Assembly: GCA_964345975.1 (NCBI GenBank)
Contig: CAYFSS010000023.1
Span: 1 to 28,528 of the forward strand
DNA from: CAYFSS01 sp964345975
Lineage (GTDB): Bacteria; Bacillota; Clostridia; Saccharofermentanales; Fastidiosipilaceae
Direction: 5' to 3'
DNA: 28,528 nt
Below the pieces are notes generated by a model. The model was given only the letters and a program-made list of their open reading frames with translations. It did no database searches and was not told the DNA's origin. Positions within the stretch are counted from its first letter, which is position 1, and every line of letters begins with the position of its first letter. This document shows, one piece after another, positions 16,124-23,903 of this stretch. A program made the position numbers and the translations under genes.

Positions 16124-17569
16124 CTAAGCCCGGTATACTTCGTCGCGTGCGATTAGATCCTCATATGTCTCACGTCTAACAGCAAGTTTAGCTTCCCCGT
16201 CTTTCAGGAAAACCACTGCCGGCCGTGGCAAATGATTGTAGTTCGAACTCATGGAGTAGGTGTACGCCCCGGTACCGTGAACTAAGAGGAGATCGCCTGT
16301 TTGAACATCTGTGAGCTCCTGCTCCTGAATCAGCACGTCGCCTGTTTCACAGCACTTACCGGCGATGCGGTAGGTTTTTGGCTCTTGGGGTTCGTGGGGT
16401 TCGTGGGATTCGTAGGACCCTTGGGGTTCGTGGGGTTCATGGGACTCGTGGGACCTTTGGAATTCGTAGGACTCCTGAGACTCCGGAGACTCCGGAGATT
16501 CCTGAGACCCCTGAGACCCCGTAGACCCATGGGTCTTCAACACCCTCGCCTCATACTTCGCCTCATACAAAGCAGGACGCGGATTATCCGTCATACCACC
16601 GTCCACAAACACATAATTCAAACCGCTCGGCAGCACCTTGACCCCACCCACCTCATAAATCGTGGAACCAAACGGATTCACCAACGAACGCCCCGGCTCA
16701 ATGCTCACAGTCTCCAGCTCTAGCCCCAAATCCTCTTGCAGCTCTTCCACCGTTGCGACATATTTCTTCAAGAACGATCGGTAATCCAACGTCACATCGT
16801 CCGCATTATATTGAACCCCGAAGCCACCTCCGAGATTCACCTCGCGGATCCGGCAACCATGCTTGAGCTCAACATGACGTGCAAACTCCAAGACCGCGCG
16901 AGCTTCTTCAAGGAAGAATTCCTCCTGCAAGATCTGGGAACCGATATGGCAATGAAAGCCTGCAAAATCAAGATACGGCGAATCCATCATCGTTTGAATC
17001 AGTTCATGAGTCACATGATCCCCGGTGCCCATCCCAAACTTCGACTCTTCCGTTGTCGTCTGGATATACTTATGCGTCTTGGCTTTGATGCCCGGATTCA
17101 CCCGCAAGAGAACCCTTTGCACCACACGTCCTTTAAACGCTTCCAGCAAGGACACGAGCAGCTCCAACTCGCCCGGATGATCCACCACGATCGTGCCAAC
17201 CCCCAGCTCGAGCGCCATCTTCAGTTCGGCGAAAGACTTGTTATTCCCGTGGAAATAAACCTTCTCCTGAGGAAAATTCGCACGCTTGGCAACGTGCAAT
17301 TCGCCCCCGCTTACGACGTCCAGATGAAGGTCCAGCTCATCGATCAGGCCGATGAGATGGAGAATGGAGAGGGCTTTTGAAGCATAAATGATGTTCGTGG
17401 CAAATTTCTTCGAGCGAAACGTTTCGCGAAACACACGCGCACGCTCTTCGATCCCCGCCTGATCATAGATCATCAGCGGCGTCCCAAAATTCTTCACCGT
17501 CTCCACCACATCGCAGTCCCCCACCATCAGGCGGTAACCCTGCATCTTCATGGTCCCCACAAATTCCAT
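16124..17569 (-). CDS. lysA: Diaminopimelate decarboxylase with a 53-residue repeat insertion
   Basis: A PLP enzyme that turns meso-DAP into L-lysine. The alanine racemase-type barrel has the PLP lysine Lys65 in YASKAL, the glycine-rich GGGFGVQY and EPGRSLV. The C-terminal beta domain has CCETGDVL (the CESGD-type cysteine) and GAYTYSMSSNYN. The chain is 481 residues; removing the insertion leaves 428, close to the family norm. The insertion (residues 346-398) is made of three-residue units of the form S/P-x-E and lies between YEAKYEARVLK and TYRIAGKCCE, a surface linker in homologues. Start ATG 17569 has AGAGGG 5 bases upstream; an open extension to 17617 is less well supported. It is the first gene of the lysA-dapA-dapB-ddh operon. 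Confidence 0.92.
   Translation of the reverse strand: MEFVGTMKMQGYRLMVGDCDVVETVKNFGTPLMIYDQAGIEERARVFRETFRSKKFATNIIYASKALSILHLIGLIDELDLHLDVVSGGELHVAKRANFPQEKVYFHGNNKSFAELKMALELGVGTIVVDHPGELELLVSLLEAFKGRVVQRVLLRVNPGIKAKTHKYIQTTTEESKFGMGTGDHVTHELIQTMMDSPYLDFAGFHCHIGSQILQEEFFLEEARAVLEFARHVELKHGCRIREVNLGGGFGVQYNADDVTLDYRSFLKKYVATVEELQEDLGLELETVSIEPGRSLVNPFGSTIYEVGGVKVLPSGLNYVFVDGGMTDNPRPALYEAKYEARVLKTHGSTGSQGSQESPESPESQESYEFQRSHESHEPHEPQGSYESHEPHEPQEPKTYRIAGKCCETGDVLIQEQELTDVQTGDLLLVHGTGAYTYSMSSNYNHLPRPAVVFLKDGEAKLAVRRETYEDLIARDEVYRA
16376..16534 (-). repeat. 9-bp-unit coding tandem repeat inside lysA
   Basis: This stretch of 159 bases encodes about 17 three-residue units (SQE, SPE, SPE, SQE, SYE, SHE, SHE, PHE, PQG and so on). 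A higher-order 36-base repeat is visible: SHESHEPHEPQG is followed by SYESHEPHEPQE. The plus strand is strongly G/T-biased (repeats of TTCGTGGGG), unlike the flanking lysA sequence. Confidence 0.9.
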
Positions 17570-17941
17570 AGCCACCCTCTTTCGCATTTGGATTAGTTTA
17601 CCCCGATTCCCAAACATCCAATGCTACATCGCATAGATCGACACAAATTCAACAAAAAAGCCCCTTTCTCTTGCTCAAAAGAGCACTTCCCATTCGTCCT
17701 AACGGATCAACAAAAGCCTCTTCAATGACATTCGTTGCCTCCAAAGATTGACCTAGACCGTGGGGAAACCTGCATGACCCATGAACCATCGTTCCACCCC
17801 TGATGAAGCGTCTTTGCATCGCGTAATGTAGCAGATCGCACTCTGATATTGTCTTTGATTATTTCTATAATCATTCCTTCAGGAAAGAGTCGAACGAAAT
17901 TCTCAACTCTATAAAGACCAACGGAGAAATAGTTCTTCTAA
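17570..17941. other. Leader region upstream of lysA
   Basis: The 372 bases upstream of the lysine operon contain no gene. Two GGCTTTT motif copies occur on the minus strand (17656-17662 and 17712-17718). A short GC hairpin (TGCTC/GAGCA) lies just before the first. I could not fit a lysine riboswitch or a complete T-box leader to the minus strand. Confidence 0.5.
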
Positions 17942-17951
17942 CTACTCCGTT
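17920..17951 (-). terminator. Hairpin at the 3' end of the stalk-protein gene
   Basis: A two-part stem (AACGGAG with CTCCGTT, 7 bases, then TAGTT with AACTA, 5 bases, separated by a TTT bulge) overlaps the TAG stop of the upstream gene on the minus strand. The following tail is only moderately T-rich, so termination strength is doubtful. Confidence 0.4.
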
Positions 17952-19171
17952 ATTACCTTGATCTCTTTCAAGATGAGCCTGTTGGATCGTTCGAACGTTT
18001 CAAAGTCAAAAGTCACCTCAACTTCAACAATAGCCTCTTCTCGCTGACCCTTCACAGGATTAATGTAGGTCACGGTCCTTTCGTAATTGCCCGTTCCTGA
18101 GTTCTCGACGCGATCGGCATACACCCGTTCTGCAGCAAAACCTTCCGGAAGTTCAACCATAGCGGGCAAGGACGAGAGGTCATCCGGCAAAACATAGAAT
18201 CCAAAAACCTCCTCGATGCTTTGTAAGACGTCCTCGATGGAAACTTCCTTGGGGGCTTCAAGCCCTTGCGTCGCATAATCGTTTGCAATCAACTGAGCAG
18301 CAGCCGCCAGATACTCTTCTGTGGTCGTTGGCTTGGTTAAGCCTTCGCCCCGACTCAAATTTGCAAAAACCGTGAGCCTATCGGCAAGGAGCTCGGGATC
18401 CTCCACCGGTGCATAAAGAGGTGGGTAAGATGCTTCGTCGTCGGACGCTTGGAGGGCTTTTTCGTAGTCATCGTTGGTGTAGTGACCGGGCTACCAAACC
18501 TCGTGCACATAGTTGCCAAACGATACTGATGTGAAATTAATCGTTGTGCCCTCTTCCTCGTATGCACCGTCGTGCACAATAGGGGCTAGATCCTCGGCTG
18601 CCAAATAGAGCTCACCATCCTTGAGCACAGGGTTTCGTTCAAAAGCCTTCGTCTCCTCCATCAATGTCGGCGCAATAATGTCCATAGGCACGCCTTGGGC
18701 AGCAAGTTCCACAAGGTAGGGCGCTGTGAGATTGGGCGGGATCTCTTTGGTTCCGTCCATGCGAGACGTGAGTTGATATATATGGGCAAAATGGAAACCA
18801 TGATCCGCCGGATTCGAATTGACGATGATCAAGCCATCGGTCGGGTTATCTGACAATTCACCCGGCTTGGTGATGTAGATGAGGCTGTCGGGCTCACTAG
18901 GGATTTCCTGGACGAAATAACCTAAAGCCCAAGCAAGAGGCGTGAGCGGGTAGAGTCCTTCTTCCGGCACTTCGCCGGACCAGATGGTCTTGCCTTCGAT
19001 TTGGATATGAGATGTGGCTTTCGTGGCAGATTCTTCTGTAGCCTCTGCCCGGAGCATCTGTGTTGGGTGATGGAAAGGGAATAGGAAAGTCAAAAACAGC
19101 ACGGTTACTAGAATACGAGAGCAGATGTGGCGATTGGTGCTCATGGTTTTGTGTGAATGATTCTCTATCAT
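17942..19171 (-). pseudogene. Secreted stalk-domain-like protein interrupted by in-frame TAG
   Basis: Start ATG 19171 has GAGG 6 bases upstream. A signal peptide follows (hydrophobic core ILVTVLFLTFLFPF, likely cut near RAEA). Residues about 50-110 (IQIEGKTIWSGEVPEEGLYP, then LTPLAWALGYFV) resemble the copper-amine-oxidase-like N-terminal or stalk domain found on Gram-positive surface proteins. A TAG at 18491-18493 ends the chain after 226 residues (FGNYVHEVW). The same frame continues without stops (PGHYTNDDYEKALQ) for a further 182 residues to a second TAG at 17942, with normal codon use and a compact, acidic, secreted-protein composition. I therefore read it as one gene of 409 codons with a nonsense change. 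The function of the C-terminal part is not recognised. Confidence 0.65.
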
Positions 19172-19579
19172 GGATGCCTCATATAGGTTCGATGATCCAA
19201 TGTGCTAAATCTATCACAAGATAGCAAACGCCGAATCACCACGTAAGTCACCTGTTTCTTAGAAGAATCTTATCGGCAAAAGCCTGCTCTAACCGTGCTA
19301 CCTCTGAATTAAACAAAGTCCCTTAACATGAAGAAAACAAACACTTCGTCTCCACTTCCTACACGCTAGAAAATCATCTTCTTAAAAGTTCTAAAACACC
19401 GATAATAGAGGGGCTTTTCGTAGAAAGAATATCCTCAACCAAGGAAACAAAACATAGAATTTTCGATATCATTAGATTATAGTTACTTAACAATAAGCTG
19501 ATGGTTCTCTTGGACTCACTTCAAGAGTAATAATCATTGAAAGAAATACTGAAATCTACGAAAAAGCACTACACAAAAT

Positions 19580-19621
19580 AAGGTTCGAAATACTACGTCA
19601 TTAAACGGTATTCCGAACCTT
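19580..19621. repeat. Long hairpin in gene-free region
   Basis: 14-base arms at 19580-19593 and 19608-19621 with one mismatch and a 14-base loop. On the minus strand the stem is followed by TTATTTTG, so it could terminate a minus-strand transcript, although no minus-strand gene lies upstream. Confidence 0.55.
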
Positions 19622-20013
19622 CTTGAGCTTTAACTGTCAAAGACGGGATATTAGCTTATGAGAAGGACAGACGATTGTCTTAATACAAAATAGAAAAACA
19701 GGAAGTGCTCACCTACGTTGTTAAAAGCCCCACTCGCTCGCCATGAAATTGGCTCTAAACTATTCCAGGATTTACAAACGATTATCCAACTGTATTTATG
19801 AATACCATCACCAGAAATCAACCTATCGTTGTTCTCTTTTACTTTCGCAAAATGTGACTAAATAGATGACCTGCACTTGATCTAGCCCACATAATTCCAA
19901 TCTTTATCGGACTTAGTTTCATTCTGGTGCTTCTTTAGATTCTTTTCTGCTTTCTTCAGGAATTGTCTGATTGAAACAAAGATAAAAAAGAAAAATTCGT
20001 ATAGAATCCCTAC

Positions 20014-20022
20014 TGATATGAT
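20014..20022 (+). promoter_or_regulatory. Candidate extended -10 promoter of the rhamnose transporter operon
   Basis: TGATATGAT (TGn plus TATGAT) lies 50 bases before the solute-binding protein start. No clear -35 is present, which fits an extended -10 or an activator-dependent promoter. A GGCC...GGCC inverted repeat lies between it and the ribosome binding site. Confidence 0.4.
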
Positions 20023-20071
20023 ACGCCTTTGGTCGGCCTGATCGATTTGGCCAAACAAAAAGGAGCAAAGC

Positions 20072-21598
20072 ATGAAAAGAAAGACATTGATACTTTGTCT
20101 ACTCTCTACCCTGCTGATGATCATTCCGCTTGCTAACAGCGTCATGATGTTATCGGCTGAAACCGTTGAGGACCTTAGCCTAGAACCTGAAGAAGAACCA
20201 GTACATCTCAATCTCCTTATGATGGCTTCTGCAGGAAAGGAAGGGGCTGATGAAGTCACTGATCGCATGAATGAACTAAGCGCAGAGAAACTCAACATTA
20301 CTGTCGATCTACAATTCATTGGCTACGGCAGTTATGCTCAACAAGTTAATCTAATGCTATCAAGCGGTGAGGGCGTTGATGTACTTCCGATCTACCTGAC
20401 ACCCTTACACTCAGTTGCAAACAGCGGTCAGATTCTGCCCCTTGATGATCTCCTTGCCACCTATGGTCAGGGAATTATCGACGTAATCGGTATGGACTTT
20501 ATTCAAGCCGGTAAGATCGACGGTGAGATCTATGGCATCACAACGGGTCGCGACCTAGCAGCTTCCCACGGCTTTGAAATGCGTAAAGACCTCTGTGATA
20601 AATATGGTATCGATTATGAAGCCATTGATGACCTCGATAAACTCTATGATGCCCTCAAGATCATTCAAGAAAATGAACCAGATATCATTCCGGTTGTCCC
20701 AAGCAATGGCGAGTTAGTCCGAAACTGGGGATGGGATGCTTTAGGCGATCAATTACTCAGTCTTGGTGTTCTGATGAACATGGGTCAGGACAACACAGAT
20801 GTCGTAAACCTCTTCGCAACTGAAGAATACAAGGCTTTCGTTACTCGTATGCGCCAATGGTACAACGAAGGTCTCATCATGCAGGATGCTGTTAACGTTA
20901 CCGAGAACGTCGGGACATTGATGGGTGCAGGAAGAGCATTTGGTGGCTTCATGAATCTGAAGCCGGGATTTGATGTTCAAGAGTCCCGAAATTATGGGGT
21001 TGAAATTGTGGCGACAGAAATCATCCCAGCTTTCACTACTACAGCAAACGTCAATATGGCTACCTGGGGCATTGCCGGTTCTACAAATTACCCGGAAGCA
21101 TCAATGAAGTACCTCAATATGATGTACACCGATTCGGATTTTGTTAATACTTATATCTATGGTATCGAAGACGTACATTACAAAGTGATTGGTGAAGCAG
21201 CCAACGATCAAAGTATTATCGACTATGCGGATGGTCTGGATGCTACGACGAGTCCCTACCGTCCTTCAGGTGGCTGGCTATGGCCTAATCAGCATATCGG
21301 TCATGTTTGGGCTGGTAACCCCGCTGAGTACTGGGAGAACGAGATGGAGTTCAATAATACTGCCATTAAATCAATGGCTTTTGGCTTCAACTTTGACCCA
21401 ACACCCGTGAGGAATGAGATGACGGCCTGTACAAACGTCGTGAATAAGTATCACAAAGCTTTGATGTGTGGAGCCGTCGATCCCGAAACGAATCTGCCCT
21501 TATTCTTAGATGAACTTTCGTCTAACGGTATCGATCGCATTATCGAGGAAAAGCAGACTCAGTTGAATGAATGGCTTGCTATGCAAGAAAGCAATTAA
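20072..21598 (+). CDS. Sugar ABC transporter solute-binding protein (LplA/YtcQ type)
   Basis: A 508-residue extracellular carbohydrate-binding protein of the family 1 (CUT1, LplA-like) type. It has a signal peptide (KRK, then hydrophobic residues 5-22) but no lipobox; the only nearby cysteine, Cys9, is inside the hydrophobic core. Cleavage near LSA-ET is likely. The fold shows VHLNLLMMASAGKEGADEV, IDGEIYGITTGRDL and a Trp/Tyr-rich sugar-binding C-terminal lobe. The ATG has AAAGGAG 6 bases upstream. Its position ahead of two LplBC-type permeases and rhaBAD points to L-rhamnose or a rhamnose-containing oligosaccharide as ligand; this is inferred from context. A hairpin after the gene probably sets its expression above that of the permeases. 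Confidence 0.88.
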   Translation: MKRKTLILCLLSTLLMIIPLANSVMMLSAETVEDLSLEPEEEPVHLNLLMMASAGKEGADEVTDRMNELSAEKLNITVDLQFIGYGSYAQQVNLMLSSGEGVDVLPIYLTPLHSVANSGQILPLDDLLATYGQGIIDVIGMDFIQAGKIDGEIYGITTGRDLAASHGFEMRKDLCDKYGIDYEAIDDLDKLYDALKIIQENEPDIIPVVPSNGELVRNWGWDALGDQLLSLGVLMNMGQDNTDVVNLFATEEYKAFVTRMRQWYNEGLIMQDAVNVTENVGTLMGAGRAFGGFMNLKPGFDVQESRNYGVEIVATEIIPAFTTTANVNMATWGIAGSTNYPEASMKYLNMMYTDSDFVNTYIYGIEDVHYKVIGEAANDQSIIDYADGLDATTSPYRPSGGWLWPNQHIGHVWAGNPAEYWENEMEFNNTAIKSMAFGFNFDPTPVRNEMTACTNVVNKYHKALMCGAVDPETNLPLFLDELSSNGIDRIIEEKQTQLNEWLAMQESN

Positions 21599-21652
21599 GG
21601 TTGATACTTCCTGTCTCTTAATCATGTTTAGATCCTGTAACTAGGACTTTGA

Positions 21653-21677
21653 GGCCGGCGTTTTGCCGGCCATTATT
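21653..21677 (+). terminator. Intercistronic hairpin (partial terminator)
   Basis: A perfect 7-base GGCCGGC/GCCGGCC stem (21653-21659 and 21665-21671) with a GTTTT loop is followed by ATTATTTT. It lies between the binding-protein and permease genes, a common place for attenuation or mRNA stabilisation in sugar ABC operons. Confidence 0.7.
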
Positions 21678-21694
21678 TTACAAGGACAATCAAT

Positions 21695-22639
21695 ATGTCA
21701 GTTAAGAATGCCATGCCTACAAATAGAAGAAGCTTATCGAAAAGACTTTTGAGTTATACACCACTTTATCTCATGTTGCTTCCGGGTCTCCTCTATTTCT
21801 TCATCAATAACTATATTCCCATGGCTGGAATTATCATCGCCTTCAAAAACATTAGATGGAACAAAGGGATTCTTGGAAGTCCATGGGTTGGTCTCAGTAA
21901 CTTTGAGTTCCTTTTTACAACGGATGCAGCATGGCGAATTACAAGAAATACACTTGTCTATAACAGTATTTTCATTATTCTTGGTACCTTGCTATCAATC
22001 GCTGTCTCTATTTTGCTCGATGAAATTCGTGTTCGTTTCAAGAAAAATTATCAAACCCTCATTTTGACTCCACATTTGATTTCCATCGTTGTTGTTTCAT
22101 ACATCGTCTATGCATTCTTGAGTGTGGACTCAGGTTTAATCAATAACAGTATCTTGAAGTCCATGGGTTTAGAGAGAATCCAATGGTATACAAGTCCACA
22201 ATACTGGCCCTTTATTCTTACTATTGTTCATCTTTGGAAATCGTTTGGCTATAGCAGCATCCTCTATTATTCTTCAGTCGTAGCTGTAGATAGAGAGCTT
22301 TATGAAGCCACTCACATTGACGGGGCAACACGCTGGCAACGGATTCGATATGTGACTATCCCTTCTATCTCACCCACGATCATTACTTTAGTTCTAATGA
22401 ATATCGGTCGTATTTTTTATTCTGATTTTGGACTCTTCTATCAAGTTCCTATGAACTCAGGTCCCCTTCAAAATGTTACTCAGACCATTGATACCTATGT
22501 GTATAACGCACTCATTCAGTTAAACGATGTCGGAATGAGTTCGGCGGCAGGAGTCTACCAGAGCCTCGTAGGTTTCATTCTGGTTCTCACTGCAAACTAT
22601 GTTGTGCGACGTATCGACAGAGAAAAAGCACTATTCTAG
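21695..22639 (+). CDS. Sugar ABC transporter permease (LplB type)
   Basis: A 314-residue inner membrane permease of the CUT1 family with about six membrane segments, opening with TPLYLMLLPGLLYFFINNYIP. The EAA loop that docks the ATPase reads YEATHIDGATRWQRIRYVTI near residues 207-226. It pairs with the next gene to form the channel. No ATPase gene lies in the cluster, as is usual for LplABC-type systems, which borrow a shared MsmX/UgpC-type ATPase. The ATG has AAGGA 9 bases upstream, and the next gene follows after 21 bases. Confidence 0.92.
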   Translation: MSVKNAMPTNRRSLSKRLLSYTPLYLMLLPGLLYFFINNYIPMAGIIIAFKNIRWNKGILGSPWVGLSNFEFLFTTDAAWRITRNTLVYNSIFIILGTLLSIAVSILLDEIRVRFKKNYQTLILTPHLISIVVVSYIVYAFLSVDSGLINNSILKSMGLERIQWYTSPQYWPFILTIVHLWKSFGYSSILYYSSVVAVDRELYEATHIDGATRWQRIRYVTIPSISPTIITLVLMNIGRIFYSDFGLFYQVPMNSGPLQNVTQTIDTYVYNALIQLNDVGMSSAAGVYQSLVGFILVLTANYVVRRIDREKALF

Positions 22640-22660
22640 AAAGAAGAAAGGCTATCACCC

Positions 22661-23548
22661 ATGACGAAACATGATAGAGGATTCCAGCTTATAGCAAATG
22701 CTGTGATGATACTTCTCGCACTTTTTTGTATTTTACCCTTCCTTTTAATTCTCATATCGTCATTGACAACAGAGGATTCACTCGTACGAAACGGTTATTC
22801 TTTCTTCCCGGAAGAATGGAGCTTAGAGACCTATGGTTTCATCTTTCGGCGTGGAGCTACTATCCTTCGTGCTTATGGGATATCCGTCTTCACTACAATT
22901 GTCGGCACAATCTTTGCTTTGGTCTTAACAATACTTACCAGCTATCCGTTATCGCGAAGTGATCTACCCGGGCGCAAGTTCTTTTCGTTCTATATCTTTT
23001 TCACCATGTTATTCAACGGAGGTCTAGTGCCAACGTATATTCTCTATACCCGCTATCTCAAAGTTAATAACACGCTGCTTGCGCAAATTGTGCCCTATCT
23101 TCTCCTAAATGCCTTCAATGTTTTCCTCATGCGTACATATTTTCAGAGCAACATTCCAGCTAGCTGTATCGAGTCAGCAAAAATAGATGGCGCAAGTGAA
23201 TATCGTATCCTGCCCCAAATTGTGCTACCAATGTCCAAACCTGTTGTGGTAACGATGATTGTGCTAATCGGTCTAGCCTACTGGAACAACTGGACAAATG
23301 GACTCTACTTCATCATCAATCCAGACCTCTTCTCTATTCAGAATCTCCTCAATCGTATGCTTCAGGACGTACAGTTTCTAAGGACAGCAGGAAATATGAG
23401 TGGCACCAGTGAAATCGCTGCCTCACTCCCCAGCACCGGTATACGCATGGCTGTTGCAGTTGTAGGGGCCTTGCCGATACTAATCATCTACCCTTTTTTC
23501 CAGCGCTATTTCGTTGGTGGAATTACGGTTGGAGCTGTAAAAGGTTAA
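22661..23548 (+). CDS. Sugar ABC transporter permease (LplC/YtcP type)
   Basis: A 295-residue second CUT1 permease with six membrane segments and the EAA loop IESAKIDGASEYRILPQI near residues 174-191. The C-terminal stretch YPFFQRYFVGGITVGAVKG is the classic end of LplC-type permeases. It is translated from an ATG with AAAGG 9 bases upstream and forms a heterodimer with the preceding permease. It is the last gene of the transporter operon before a 355-base spacer with a hairpin. Confidence 0.92.
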   Translation: MTKHDRGFQLIANAVMILLALFCILPFLLILISSLTTEDSLVRNGYSFFPEEWSLETYGFIFRRGATILRAYGISVFTTIVGTIFALVLTILTSYPLSRSDLPGRKFFSFYIFFTMLFNGGLVPTYILYTRYLKVNNTLLAQIVPYLLLNAFNVFLMRTYFQSNIPASCIESAKIDGASEYRILPQIVLPMSKPVVVTMIVLIGLAYWNNWTNGLYFIINPDLFSIQNLLNRMLQDVQFLRTAGNMSGTSEIAASLPSTGIRMAVAVVGALPILIIYPFFQRYFVGGITVGAVKG

Positions 23549-23759
23549 CGTGATCCCGGCTGTGAGAACTTCTAGGTTGAAAAGTCTAGGCTATAAAAAG
23601 TCTCAGATTACTTTGTGGCTAGATACATTACCCTTGTGATTTCAACAAAAGACTCTATCTCTGGGCAGCTAACACACTCTTTCTGCTGATCTTAGTGATG
23701 CTAGACGAAAGACTAATCATTGCATTGAAACTTGTAGCATAATTCCATAAACGTACTCA

Positions 23760-23800
23760 TAACGGAATGTCCCCTGCACTCAACATCAGACATTCCGTTA
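23760..23800 (+). terminator. Hairpin after the transporter operon
   Basis: Perfect 12-base arms TAACGGAATGTC and GACATTCCGTTA with a 17-base loop. The downstream sequence ACGTTTATCTTT is moderately T-rich. The long loop makes it less typical as a terminator; an operator role is possible. Confidence 0.45.
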
Positions 23801-23836
23801 CGTTTATCTTTGCCCATCGCATGTTTTTTCTAAGAA

Positions 23837-23845
23837 TGCTAAAAT
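23837..23845 (+). promoter_or_regulatory. Candidate extended -10 promoter of the AraC-type gene
   Basis: TGCTAAAAT (TGn plus TAAAAT) about 60 bases before the start codon, without a recognisable -35. Confidence 0.3.
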
Positions 23846-23903
23846 TGAATCAAATACTAAAATAAAATTCCTCATTTGCTCTTTTATTGGAAGGTATAAA
23901 ACC

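Larger units (their letters stand above)
19172..20071. other. 900-base gene-free region
   Basis: I see no credible coding region here. Contents: an A/T-rich sequence, three GGCTTTT motif copies (19278-19284 minus, 19412-19418 plus, 19733-19739 minus), a long hairpin at 19580-19621, and the promoter region of the rhamnose transporter at the right end. It could hide a small RNA or decayed gene. Confidence 0.5.
23549..23903. other. Spacer between transporter operon and AraC-type regulator
   Basis: The 355 bases contain no gene. A 12-base stem at 23760-23800 probably ends the transporter transcript. A candidate extended -10 TGCTAAAAT at 23837-23845 could drive the regulator gene. I found no cre-type catabolite site. 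Confidence 0.5.

Noticed and set aside
16736..17380. Plus-strand open frame of 214 codons opposite lysA
   Set aside because: Antisense shadow of lysA; rich in His, Arg and Gln, as expected from the complement of this gene.
17786..17801. T-box-like sequence AGGGGTGGAACGATGG on the minus strand upstream of lysA
   Set aside because: It resembles the T-box core AGGGTGGNACCGCG, but the ACCGCG part does not fit. I could not find a stem I with specifier loop, and the distal terminator is not convincing.
17570..17941. Lysine riboswitch in the lysA leader
   Set aside because: The conserved L-box core elements could not be located on the minus strand by eye.
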